Below, in pieces: positions 17,116-24,504 of a stretch of 46,509 nt of DNA; positions within the stretch are counted from its first letter, which is position 1; every line of letters begins with the position of its first letter. Below the pieces are notes generated by a model. It did no database searches. It had not been told where the DNA came from and was given only the letters and a program-made list of their open reading frames with translations. Location: positions 1-46,509 of the forward strand of contig JADGHX010000013.1 in assembly GCA_019683695.1 (NCBI GenBank). Reading direction: 5' to 3'. The stretch comes from Steroidobacteraceae bacterium (GTDB lineage Bacteria > Pseudomonadota > Gammaproteobacteria > Steroidobacterales > Steroidobacteraceae). Position numbers and translations under genes: made by a program.

Positions 17116-18156
17116 TCAGCGCCGCGCGCCGAAGGAGAACAGGCTCTGCAGGCCGTACATCGCCCGGTCGAGCAGAAAACCCACGAACCCGATCGTGAAC
17201 ACGGCCACCATGATGCGCGCCAGCGAGCTCGCGCTGCCGTTCTGGAACTCATCCCAGATGAACTTTCCGAGGCCGGGGTTCTGCGCGAGCATCTCGGCGG
17301 CGATCAGCACCATCCAGCCCACGCCGAGCGACAGCCGCAGGCCCGTGAAGATGAGTGGCAGCGAGGCCGGCAGCACGAGTTTGAACAAGCGCGTGCCAAC
17401 GCCGAGTTGGAGCACACGCGCGACGTTCATGAGGTCCTTGTCGATGCAGGCGACGCCCAGTGCCGTGTTGATGACGGTGGGCCACAGCGCGCACAGCGTG
17501 ACCGTGATCGCCGAGTTCACGAAGGACTTCTCGAACATCGGGTCGCTCGTCACGTACACCGCGCTGACGATCATCGTGACGATAGGAAGCCACGCGAGGG
17601 GCGACACCGGCTTGAAGAGCTGAATGAACGGATTGAGCGCGCGATTGACCGTCTTCGAAAGACCGCACACCACCCCGACGGGCACGGCAATGAGCGTGGC
17701 GAGCAGAAAGCCGGCGAAGACGGTCTTCAGGCTCGTGAAGATCTGGTCGATGTACGTCGGCTTGCCCGTGTACTTGCGAACGGTGACCTCTGCGTTGGGG
17801 TCTGCGGCGAGACGGGCCTCGTTGCGTGCCTTCTGCCGCTCGTAAAACGCATCCGCCTTGGCACGCTCGGCAAGATGATCGGCCCAGAGCGCCCGCGCCT
17901 GCTCCCACACCGCAGAAGGCCCGGGGATCTGTCCCAGGCTCGTCTCGATGCCAGCGGAAATGCGGCTCCAGAAGAAGATAAAGAGGCCGATGGCCACAAG
18001 CGGTATCCCCACTGTCTGCCACAGCCTGCGAACGAGAACGGGCCCGGCCGGCCAGCGCCGCATGGGCGCGGGCTGCGCAACGTCGGGCGCCGGCGAAGCC
18101 TCCTCCACTTCGACTGAAACACGCTTGCGCAAAGCCGCAGCCTTCACGGATGACAT
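17116..18156 (-). CDS. nrtB: nitrate/nitrite ABC transporter permease (NrtB/NasE)
   Basis: A 346-residue BPD-type permease with a cytoplasmic N-terminal tail, one hydrophobic segment near residues 50-65, a charged loop of about 60 residues and then about six membrane helices. The coupling EAA-type loop (MNVARVLQLGVGTRLFKLVLPASLPLIFTGL region) is clear. It is longer than cyanobacterial NrtB because of the N-terminal tail and charged loop, as is usual in proteobacterial versions. ATG 18156 has GGGAGGAACC just upstream. It lies 14 bp from nrtA and 13 bp from the ATPase gene. Together the three genes encode a periplasmic-binding-protein-dependent nitrate importer. Confidence 0.92.
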   Translation of the reverse strand: MSSVKAAALRKRVSVEVEEASPAPDVAQPAPMRRWPAGPVLVRRLWQTVGIPLVAIGLFIFFWSRISAGIETSLGQIPGPSAVWEQARALWADHLAERAKADAFYERQKARNEARLAADPNAEVTVRKYTGKPTYIDQIFTSLKTVFAGFLLATLIAVPVGVVCGLSKTVNRALNPFIQLFKPVSPLAWLPIVTMIVSAVYVTSDPMFEKSFVNSAITVTLCALWPTVINTALGVACIDKDLMNVARVLQLGVGTRLFKLVLPASLPLIFTGLRLSLGVGWMVLIAAEMLAQNPGLGKFIWDEFQNGSASSLARIMVAVFTIGFVGFLLDRAMYGLQSLFSFGARR

Positions 18157-18170
18157 CGGTGGTTCCTCCC

Positions 18171-19556
18171 TCACTCGCCGACGACCTTGCCGCCCGCAAT
18201 GCGCTGATCGCCCTTGAGCCCGATCGCGAACTTCGCGAGATATGCGTTCGGCTTGCGTCCGTCGTATTCCACGCCGTCGATGAAATCCTTCGTCGGCGGA
18301 CGATAGCCGTCGCTCTCCCACGGGAAGTCCGCCTTCTGCGCCTTGCCCTCGGCGACGAGGCGTCTCGCCGCCTCGAGATAGATGTCCGGGCGGTACACGG
18401 ATCGGGCGACCTGGTGATACCACTCGTCCGGCTTGCCTTCCGGAATCTGGCCCCAGCGCCGCATCTGCGTGAGGTACCACACCGCATCGCTGTAGTACGG
18501 GTAGGTGGCAAAGTGCCGGAAGAACACATTGAAGTCCGGCACGGGCCGCTTCTCGCCCGGCGTGTATTCGAATGTGCCGGTCATGCTGTTCGCGATCACT
18601 CGGTAGTCGGCACCCACGTACTCCGGCTGCGAGAGAATCCGGGCCGCCTCCTTGCGGTTCGCGCCGTTGTTCGCGTCGAGCCACATGCAGGCGCGGATCA
18701 GCGCCTTGATGAGTGCGAGATGCGTGTTCGGGTGCTTCGCCGCCCACGCTCGTGTCACGCCGAACACCTTCTCCGGATTGTTCTTCCAGATCTCGTAGTC
18801 CGTGATGAACGGCACGCCCACGCCCTTCGCGATGGCCTGCTGGTTCCAGGGCTCGCCTACGAAGTAACCGTGGATGGTTCCCGCTTCCAGCGTCGCTGGC
18901 ATCTGCGGAGGTGGCGTGACGGAGAGCAGCACCTCGGCCTGAATCTGACCGGATACATCGTTCGGTGCGTAGAACCCTGGATGGATGCCGCCCGCCGCCA
19001 GCCAATAGCGCAACTCGAAGTTGTGCGTGGAAACGGGAAACACCATCGCCATGCGGAACGGCCGCCCTTCCGCGCGAAACTTCTGCAGCACCGGCTTCAA
19101 TGCATCCGCGCGGATCGGGCGCTGCGGCCTGCCCTGTGCATCCGTCGGCACGCCGCCTTTCATCAGCGCCCACACTTCGTTGGAGACGGTGCCGGCGTTG
19201 CCGTTGAGGTCCATGCTGAACGCGGTAATCACGTCCGCCTTCGTGCCGAACCCGATCGTCGCGCCGAGCGGCTGGCCCGCGAGCATGTGCGCGCCATCCA
19301 GCTCGCCCGTGATCAACCGGTCCAGAACCACCTTCCAGTTGGCTTGCGGTTCGAGCGTGACGTAGAGGCCTTCGTCTTCGAAGTACCCCTTCTCGTACGC
19401 GATGGCGAGCGGCGCCATGTCGGTGAGCTTGATGAAGCCGAGTTTGACCTCATCCTTTTCGAGCTTCACCGACGCGGCATGCGCGGCTGCGCCAATGAGA
19501 GCACTCGCGGCGAGTGCGATGAATGATGCGAACCGGATGCATCGTCCCGTAGCCAT
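18171..19556 (-). CDS. nrtA: nitrate/nitrite ABC transporter substrate-binding protein (NrtA/NasF)
   Basis: A 461-residue periplasmic protein of the CmpA/NrtA family. A signal peptide occupies about the first 30 residues (hydrophobic [15 protein letters not shown], cleavage after AHA). The mature part opens with [21 protein letters not shown] and contains [26 protein letters not shown] and GYFVGEPWN, all family hallmarks of oxyanion binding. ATG 19556 is preferred; an upstream start at 19664 would lie inside the leader terminator and would read through it. It is the first gene of nrtA-nrtB-nrtC/D-porin. The operon is preceded by a sigma-54 promoter and an attenuator leader. Confidence 0.95.
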   Translation of the reverse strand: MATGRCIRFASFIALAASALIGAAAHAASVKLEKDEVKLGFIKLTDMAPLAIAYEKGYFEDEGLYVTLEPQANWKVVLDRLITGELDGAHMLAGQPLGATIGFGTKADVITAFSMDLNGNAGTVSNEVWALMKGGVPTDAQGRPQRPIRADALKPVLQKFRAEGRPFRMAMVFPVSTHNFELRYWLAAGGIHPGFYAPNDVSGQIQAEVLLSVTPPPQMPATLEAGTIHGYFVGEPWNQQAIAKGVGVPFITDYEIWKNNPEKVFGVTRAWAAKHPNTHLALIKALIRACMWLDANNGANRKEAARILSQPEYVGADYRVIANSMTGTFEYTPGEKRPVPDFNVFFRHFATYPYYSDAVWYLTQMRRWGQIPEGKPDEWYHQVARSVYRPDIYLEAARRLVAEGKAQKADFPWESDGYRPPTKDFIDGVEYDGRKPNAYLAKFAIGLKGDQRIAGGKVVGE

Positions 19557-19608
19557 GCGTCTCACGTCGACTCCGTTTTGCCGGTGAACCCGCGCGCACC
19601 TTCCGGAC

Positions 19609-19662
19609 AAAAAAAGCCGCCGGCCCCGCATGCGCGCGAAGCGGCGCATGGGAGTCGGCGGC
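19609..19662 (-). terminator. intrinsic terminator (attenuator) in the nrtA leader
   Basis: The transcript forms a long hairpin: a GCCGCCG/CGGCGGC base (19656-19662 with 19616-19622), then CTCC/GGGG and CATGCGC/GCGCATG around a short loop. It is followed at once by seven U (19615-19609). It lies 53 bases before the nrtA start codon, so the default outcome is termination before nrtA. The 5' arm is shared with the candidate second antiterminator hairpin (19657-19668), so both cannot form together. Confidence 0.85.
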
Positions 19663-19697
19663 ATTGCCCGGAAAGGCCCGCTGCTGGGCCTTGTTCA
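19657..19697 (-). promoter_or_regulatory. NasT (ANTAR) target region in the nrtA leader RNA
   Basis: The predicted transcript starts near 19697. Six nucleotides in it forms a perfect hairpin with arms AAGGCCC and GGGCCTT (19692-19673) and hexaloop AGCAGC. Four nucleotides later GGC-AATGCC-GCC (19668-19657) can form a second small hexaloop hairpin, with A at loop position 1 and G at position 4, that takes up the terminator's 5' arm. Two tandem hexaloop hairpins, the second excluding a terminator, is the known ANTAR antiterminator layout. The first loop has A at position 4 rather than G. The nirB leader repeats the arrangement. Confidence 0.7.
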
Positions 19698-19707
19698 CCT
19701 GCCATGC

Positions 19708-19723
19708 TGCAACCGTCATGCCA
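19708..19723 (-). promoter_or_regulatory. sigma-54 promoter of the nrtA operon
   Basis: On the minus strand TGGCATGACGGTTGCA matches the sigma-54 consensus TGGCACG-N4-TTGCW with one mismatch, and the GG and GC doublets are the required 12 bp apart. It predicts a start near 19697, about 141 nt before nrtA and just ahead of the leader hairpins. Confidence 0.8.
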
Positions 19724-19840
19724 AGACGCATGTCGTCATCGGGTTCGAATTGCAGCAAGCACTTACCGACGCGCGGCCCCGTCGCGCTCACGTGAAAACC
19801 TTGTGAGTCTGTTCCGGCATCGAGCAGAGCAACGCGCTGG

Positions 19841-19857
19841 CGCACGCTTGTCGTGCA
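19841..19857 (-). promoter_or_regulatory. putative NtrC site upstream of the nrtA promoter
   Basis: On the minus strand this reads TGCACGACAAGCGTGCG, one base off the NtrC dyad TGCAC-N7-GTGCA. It lies about 118 bp upstream of the -24 element, a normal enhancer distance. It overlaps a plain GCACG/CGTGC inverted repeat, so chance is possible, but the nirB side has an exact match. Confidence 0.55.
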
Positions 19858-19894
19858 CGCGCGTGGGTTATCGCTGAAGGCGACGGTTCTTGAA

Positions 19895-21046
19895 TCAGGA
19901 CAGCGGCCGGGCCGGATCGAACACCGCTTCGTCGAAGAAGCGCTCGGGCTTCACGTCCTCAGCAGGCAACGCGACCCCCAGTGAACGCAAGGCGCGCCGA
20001 TAAATATCGGGACGATACGTCCCCGCGACTGATGAGAGATGAGTCTGCTGCGGCTCGACCTGGCGCCACCGAACCATTTGCGCATAGAACCACAGCGCAT
20101 GACTCACCCACGGAAACGTTGCGTGATGGCTCGCAAGTACATAGAAGTTCTCGAGCGCAACGGGTGCCGCGCCTTTGCGCAGGGACAAGCGATTCGCAAT
20201 AGCGTCGAGCAGCAGCTCGGCGGGTGCATCCACGTATCGCGGTGCTGCCAGCAAGTGCGCAAGCTCCACATGATTGCCTGGGTCCTGACACCACACGGAC
20301 GCGTGATGAAGCGCGCGAATCAACGCGTCCATACGCGCGCCGTTTGCGTCCGCCCACGATGCCCGGCAGCCCAGCACCTTCTCGGGGCTCAATGGCCAGA
20401 TCGCGGTCGTGGGTGTGACGATCGTTCCGATGCCCGCCTGCACCGCCACGCTGTTCCACGGCTCGCCGACACAGAACCCGTCGAGCTGACCTGCGCGCAT
20501 CGAATCCGCGAGATACGGCGGAGGAATGACAACGAGGCGCACGTCGCGATCCGGGTCCACGCCGACAGCGGCAAGCCAGTAGCGCAGCTCGTAGTGATGG
20601 CAGGAAAACGGATACACCATGCCGAACGTGAGCGGTGGTGCGCCGGCGCTCGCCCGCTCGGCGACGACGCGCGCGAGCGCCTGCCCCTGCACACGTGGAT
20701 TCCCGCCCGGCGTCGCGCCGCATCGGGCCATTTGTTCCCACAGCGACGCGGACACGGTGATTGCATTCCCGCCGAGCCCCAGCGCAATGGGCGCGACGAT
20801 GGGTACCTGCAAGTGGCCCGCACCCAGCGTTGTTGCCACCGCCATCGGCCCGAGCAGATGGGCGGCGTCGAAGTGGCCCACGATGAGCCGGTCGCGGATG
20901 TTGGCCCACGATGTTTCCCGCACGAGGATGAGATCGATGCCTTCCCGCGCGGCAAAGCCCTGTTCGAGCGCGACGACAATCGGCGCGCAGTCGAGCAGGG
21001 GAATGAAGCCGATGGTGATCTTCGGGCGAGTGACGATTCTGTTCAT
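19895..21046 (-). CDS. nasS: NasS, nitrate-sensing partner of the antiterminator NasT
   Basis: A 383-residue protein related to NrtA but without a signal peptide, so it is cytosolic. It keeps the binding-fold hallmarks: [45 protein letters not shown] and GFCVGEPWNSVAV. In Azotobacter, Paracoccus and Pseudomonas, NasS binds NasT and inhibits it; nitrate or nitrite binding to NasS frees NasT to antiterminate nas transcripts. The gene overlaps nasT by 4 bp (21043-21046), which fits two proteins made for a complex. Its end lies about 200 bp from the nrtA promoter. Confidence 0.92.
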   Translation of the reverse strand: MNRIVTRPKITIGFIPLLDCAPIVVALEQGFAAREGIDLILVRETSWANIRDRLIVGHFDAAHLLGPMAVATTLGAGHLQVPIVAPIALGLGGNAITVSASLWEQMARCGATPGGNPRVQGQALARVVAERASAGAPPLTFGMVYPFSCHHYELRYWLAAVGVDPDRDVRLVVIPPPYLADSMRAGQLDGFCVGEPWNSVAVQAGIGTIVTPTTAIWPLSPEKVLGCRASWADANGARMDALIRALHHASVWCQDPGNHVELAHLLAAPRYVDAPAELLLDAIANRLSLRKGAAPVALENFYVLASHHATFPWVSHALWFYAQMVRWRQVEPQQTHLSSVAGTYRPDIYRRALRSLGVALPAEDVKPERFFDEAVFDPARPLS

Positions 21047-21630
21047 TTGAGCAGCCGCACGAGGGAAACGATGCTGCGCGCCACGTCCGCCACGCGCCGG
21101 TTGTCGTTCATCGCGGCGGTGCGCAGCAGGCCGTACGCCTCCTCCTCGGACAGGCCACGCTCCTTCATGAGAAGGCCCTTGGCCCGCTCGATGATCTTGC
21201 GTTCTTCGAGCTGCTGGTTCGCGCGCTCCAGCTCGTCGCGCAGACGGTTGAACGCGTTGAAGTGACTCACGGCCGTGTCGAGGATGGTCTTGACGCGCGC
21301 CTTCTGCAGCCCGTCCACCACATACGCACCCACACCGGATTCGACGGCGGCGCGAATCGTCTCGGTATCCGCCTGATCCACGAACATGGCGATCGGGCGG
21401 CGCACGCTGCGCGAGACCTGGAACATCTGCTCCAGCACGTCGCGGTTGGGGTTCTCCAGATCGATGAAGATCACATCCGGATCCAGATCCACGATCCGGC
21501 GCAGCAGGCCGTGCATCTCGCGCACGACGGTAATGTCGTTGAGTCCGGCTTCACGCAGCCCTTCTTCCAGAATGGCGGCGCGGGCCGCGTTCTGGTCGAC
21601 CAGCAGAATCCGAAGCGAAGGCTCACCCAT
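21043..21630 (-). CDS. nasT: NasT, ANTAR-domain transcription antiterminator
   Basis: A 195-residue protein with a receiver-like domain (about 7-122), a coiled-coil linker (about 128-145) and an ANTAR RNA-binding domain (about 145-190). The ANTAR signature is clear: ERAKGLLMKERGLSEEEAY, followed by LRTAAMNDNRRVADVARSIV. The receiver keeps an Asp in VIFIDLENP, but the acidic pocket reads VDQN, so control is expected through NasS rather than phosphorylation. The likely targets are the two hexaloop leaders in this window. The predicted transcript from its sigma-54 promoter begins only about 7 nt before the ATG, and no Shine-Dalgarno sequence is seen. Confidence 0.94.
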   Translation of the reverse strand: MGEPSLRILLVDQNAARAAILEEGLREAGLNDITVVREMHGLLRRIVDLDPDVIFIDLENPNRDVLEQMFQVSRSVRRPIAMFVDQADTETIRAAVESGVGAYVVDGLQKARVKTILDTAVSHFNAFNRLRDELERANQQLEERKIIERAKGLLMKERGLSEEEAYGLLRTAAMNDNRRVADVARSIVSLVRLLK

Positions 21631-21647
21631 ACAGGACTCAGCCTGTG

Positions 21648-21663
21648 TGCAACCCGTATGCCA
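21648..21663 (-). promoter_or_regulatory. sigma-54 promoter of nasT-nasS
   Basis: On the minus strand TGGCATACGGGTTGCA has correctly spaced GG and GC doublets and differs from the nirB promoter in only one position. A start 12 bases after the GC would be near 21637, giving a very short leader before the nasT ATG at 21630. Confidence 0.7.
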
Positions 21664-21711
21664 TGAGCCGGCGGCAAGCGGCCGCTCTCATGCGGTTTCC
21701 GCGCACGCCGC

Positions 21712-21728
21712 TGCACGATGTTCGTGCA
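21712..21728. promoter_or_regulatory. NtrC binding site between nasT and nirB
   Basis: TGCACGATGTTCGTGCA is a perfect dyad and an exact match to the NtrC pattern TGCAC-N7-GTGCA. It lies 107 bp upstream of the nirB -24 element and 49 bp from the nasT one, so one activator site could serve both divergent sigma-54 promoters. The ntrBC genes are not in the window. Confidence 0.7.
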
Positions 21729-21834
21729 CGCGCGCCGCAGCGTGCTCCGAATCGGATCAGCCGCCGAAAGGTAGCGTGCTACCCAAATGCCCTAAGTCGT
21801 TGCGCGGACTCGATTCGTTCCCGCCCACCGCGCA

Positions 21835-21850
21835 TGGCATGCGGGTTGCA
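21835..21850 (+). promoter_or_regulatory. sigma-54 promoter of the nirB operon
   Basis: TGGCATGCGGGTTGCA matches TGGCACG-N4-TTGCW with one mismatch and has correct -24/-12 spacing. It predicts a start near 21861 and a leader of about 112 nt that begins just before the antiterminator hairpin. Confidence 0.8.
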
Positions 21851-21860
21851 CCCCGACTGC

Positions 21861-21903
21861 CGAAAGGCCGTTCCGAGCATTCGGGACGGCGGGCAACGCC
21901 GCC
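21861..21903 (+). promoter_or_regulatory. NasT (ANTAR) target region in the nirB leader RNA
   Basis: Six nucleotides after the predicted start a 9-bp hairpin forms, with arms GCCGTTCCG (21867-21875) and CGGGACGGC (21882-21890) and hexaloop AGCATT. One base later GGC-AACGCC-GCC (21892-21903) can form a second hexaloop hairpin that uses the terminator's 5' arm. The first loop shares AGCA with the nrtA loop. Both leaders share the block GGGCAAYGCCGCC. Confidence 0.7.
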
Positions 21904-21957
21904 ACTCGCGCCTGCACGCTCCCCGCGCTGCAAGCGACGACTGGCGGCGTTTTCGTT
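21895..21957 (+). terminator. intrinsic terminator (attenuator) in the nirB leader
   Basis: The arms AACGCCGCC (21895-21903) and GGCGGCGTT (21943-21951) are perfectly complementary and enclose a further TGCA-centred stem. The 3' arm runs into TTTTCGTTT, a moderate U-tract. It ends about 15 bases before the nirB start codon and competes with the hairpin at 21892-21903. Confidence 0.75.
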
Positions 21958-21972
21958 TGGGCGGAGCTGAAG

Positions 21973-24504
21973 ATGGATGCGCAATCGAAACTGATCGTCA
22001 TCGGCAACGGCATGGTGGGTCAGCGCTTCCTCGAGCACCTCGTGGAGAAGACGCACGGCCATTCGATCACCGTGCTCGGCGAAGAGCCCCGCGCCGCATA
22101 CGATCGCGTTCAGCTCTCCGCATTCTTTTCCGGCAAATCGGCGGATGAGCTGAGCGTGGTACCGCCTGGCTTCATGGAGCGGCACGGCATCTGCCTCCGG
22201 CTCGGTGAACGCGCGGCTGCCATCGACCGGGACCGCCGGATCGTGCGCACGTCCACCGGCGACGAGCTGCCCTATGACGTGCTCGTTCTGGCGACGGGTT
22301 CGTACCCCTTCGTGCCACCCGTGCCGGGTCGCGATCGCGCAGGCTGCTTTGTTTATCGCACCATCGAGGATCTCGAGGGCATTCGCACCGCCGCGGCCGA
22401 AAGCCGCATCGGCACGGTGATCGGCGGCGGTCTCCTGGGGCTCGAGGCGGCGAAGGCGCTCCGCGATCTGGGCCTCGAAACGCATGTGGTGGAATTCGCT
22501 CCGCGCCTGATGGCCGTGCAAGTGGATGCCGCGGGCGGAGCGCTTCTGCGCGCCAAGATCGAAGCGCTCGGCGTGCACGTGCACACGAGCGCGAATACAA
22601 AGCGCATCGGGCCTGGCGAAACGGCGCGTCATCGCCTCGAATTCGCAGACGGCGGCGTGCTGGAGACGGACGTGGTCGTGTTCTCTGCGGGCATTCGCCC
22701 GCGGGACGATCTGGCGCGCGCAGCGGGTCTTGCCGTGGGCGAGCGCGGCGGCATCGTGGTCGATGATGCCTGCCGCACATCCGATCCGGCCATCTACGCC
22801 ATCGGCGAATGCGCGCTCTGGAACGGGAAGATCTTCGGCCTCGTGGCGCCGGGCTACCAGATGGCAAGAGTGGCGGCGCAACAGCTTGCAGGACAGGCCG
22901 ACGCCGCGTTCCGCGGTGCCGACATGAGCACCAAGCTGAAGCTGCTGGGCGTGGATGTCGCCTCCCTCGGGGATGCGCACGCTTCCACGCCGGGCGCAAC
23001 GACGTATTCGTTCAGCGACGAGCGCCGGCAGATCTACAAGAAGCTCGTCGTCGATGCCGAAGGCAAGCGCCTGCTCGGCGGCATTCTCGTGGGAGATGCG
23101 TCCGATTACGGCATGTGGCTCCAGCTCATGCTCAATGGGCTCGTGCTTCCGGAGTTCCCGGAAGAGCTGCTCGTGCCGAGAGCCTCGGGTGCATCGCCGT
23201 CACTCGCGCGCGCAGAGCTTCCCGCCACAGCGCAGATCTGCCAATGCAACAACGTGACGAAAGGGACGATCTGTGCCGCCATCGACGAAGGGTGCACGAC
23301 GCTCGGGGCACTGAAGACGCGCACGAAGGCGGCGACGAGTTGCGGTGGGTGTGCGCCTTTGGTCACGCAGGTGCTGAAAGCAGAACTCGCCCGCAAGGGT
23401 GTCGCAGTCGACAACCACCTCTGCGAGCACTTTCCGTATTCGCGGCAGCAGCTGTTCCATTTCGTGCGCATCGGTGAGCTGCGCTCGTTCGAGGCCGTTC
23501 TGCGCAAACACGGTCGCGGCCGCGGATGTGACATCTGCAAGCCCGCTGTGGCGTCCATCCTGGCCTCGTGCTGGAACGAGTTTGTGCTGTCGCGGGCGCG
23601 TCAGCCTCTGCAGGATACGAACGACTACTTTCTGGCGAACATGCAGAAGGATGGCACCTACTCGGTGGTGCCGCGGATTCCGGGCGGCGAGATCACGCCC
23701 GACAAGCTCATCGCCATCGGCGAGATCGCGAAGAAGTACGGTCTGTACACGAAGATCACTGGCGGGCAGCGCATCGATCTCTTTGGCGCCCGCGTGCACG
23801 AGCTGCCGCTCATCTGGAAGGAACTGATCGCGGCAGGGTTCGAGTCCGGCCATGCGTACGGCAAGGCGATGCGCACGGTGAAGTCGTGCGTGGGATCGAC
23901 GTGGTGCCGCTATGGCGTGCAGGACAGCGTGGGTCTCGCGATTCAGCTCGAGAACCGTTATCGCGGGCTGCGTGCGCCACACAAGATCAAGCTCGCCGTC
24001 TCGGGCTGCACGCGCGAATGCGCGGAGGCGCAGGGCAAGGATGTCGGCGTCATCGCCACCGAGCGTGGCTGGAATCTCTACGTGTGCGGCAATGGCGGCA
24101 TGAAGCCGCGGCACGCCGATCTGCTCGCCACGGACCTGGATACCGAAACGCTCATCCGCTACATCGATCGCTTTCTCATGTTCTACATACGCACGGCGGA
24201 TCGTCTGCAACGCACCTCGACGTGGCGCGACAACCTCGAAGGCGGCCTCGATTACCTGAAGAAAGTCATCTGTGAGGACAGCCTCGGCATCGGCGCGGAG
24301 CTGGAAGCGGACATGGCGCGCGTGATTGCCACGTACGAGTGCGAGTGGAAGCGCGCGGTAGAGGACCCTGAAACGCTCCGGCGCTTCCGTCACTTCGTGA
24401 ACAGCGACGCACCCGACCCGGATGTGCGGTTCGTGGGCGAGCGCGGGCAGAAGCGCCCTGCCACGCGCGCCGAGCGCAAGGAACTGGTGGAGGAGGTCGG
24501 ATGA
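21973..24504 (+). CDS. nirB: NADH-dependent assimilatory nitrite reductase, large subunit
   Basis: An 843-residue cytosolic enzyme that reduces nitrite to ammonium using NADH. The N-terminal FAD/NAD domains (about 1-400) show VIGNGMVGQRFLEHL, a GGGLLGLEAAK nucleotide loop and a YAIGECALW motif. A BFD-like [2Fe-2S] domain (about 417-475) has CQC and CGGC. Siroheme/[4Fe-4S] nitrite reductase domains fill the C-terminal half, with cluster ligands in SCVGSTWC (C-x5-C) and GCTREC (C-x3-C). The length matches typical NirB. ATG 21973 follows GGAGCTGAAG. The stop overlaps the next gene (ATGA). It depends on siroheme; hemD is 9 kb to the left, but no siroheme synthase is in the window. Confidence 0.96.
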   Translation: MDAQSKLIVIGNGMVGQRFLEHLVEKTHGHSITVLGEEPRAAYDRVQLSAFFSGKSADELSVVPPGFMERHGICLRLGERAAAIDRDRRIVRTSTGDELPYDVLVLATGSYPFVPPVPGRDRAGCFVYRTIEDLEGIRTAAAESRIGTVIGGGLLGLEAAKALRDLGLETHVVEFAPRLMAVQVDAAGGALLRAKIEALGVHVHTSANTKRIGPGETARHRLEFADGGVLETDVVVFSAGIRPRDDLARAAGLAVGERGGIVVDDACRTSDPAIYAIGECALWNGKIFGLVAPGYQMARVAAQQLAGQADAAFRGADMSTKLKLLGVDVASLGDAHASTPGATTYSFSDERRQIYKKLVVDAEGKRLLGGILVGDASDYGMWLQLMLNGLVLPEFPEELLVPRASGASPSLARAELPATAQICQCNNVTKGTICAAIDEGCTTLGALKTRTKAATSCGGCAPLVTQVLKAELARKGVAVDNHLCEHFPYSRQQLFHFVRIGELRSFEAVLRKHGRGRGCDICKPAVASILASCWNEFVLSRARQPLQDTNDYFLANMQKDGTYSVVPRIPGGEITPDKLIAIGEIAKKYGLYTKITGGQRIDLFGARVHELPLIWKELIAAGFESGHAYGKAMRTVKSCVGSTWCRYGVQDSVGLAIQLENRYRGLRAPHKIKLAVSGCTRECAEAQGKDVGVIATERGWNLYVCGNGGMKPRHADLLATDLDTETLIRYIDRFLMFYIRTADRLQRTSTWRDNLEGGLDYLKKVICEDSLGIGAELEADMARVIATYECEWKRAVEDPETLRRFRHFVNSDAPDPDVRFVGERGQKRPATRAERKELVEEVG

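Noticed and set aside
18150-19526. Long plus-strand open frame opposite nrtA
   Set aside because: Antisense composition; nrtA on the other strand has full family similarity and a signal peptide.
19699-19712. Possible hexaloop hairpin TTGC-AGCATG-GCAG upstream of the nrtA leader hairpin
   Set aside because: It overlaps the -12 element of the sigma-54 promoter and lies before the predicted start, so it would not be in the RNA.
19557-19845. Open frame reading through the nrtA leader, which could extend NrtA or encode a leader peptide
   Set aside because: It starts upstream of the sigma-54 promoter and crosses the terminator hairpin. The sigma-54 start and the signal peptide at 19556 explain the region better.
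21842-21855. Hairpin CGGG-TTGCAC-CCCG before the nirB leader hairpin
   Set aside because: It contains the -12 element and precedes the predicted start, so it is probably not transcribed.
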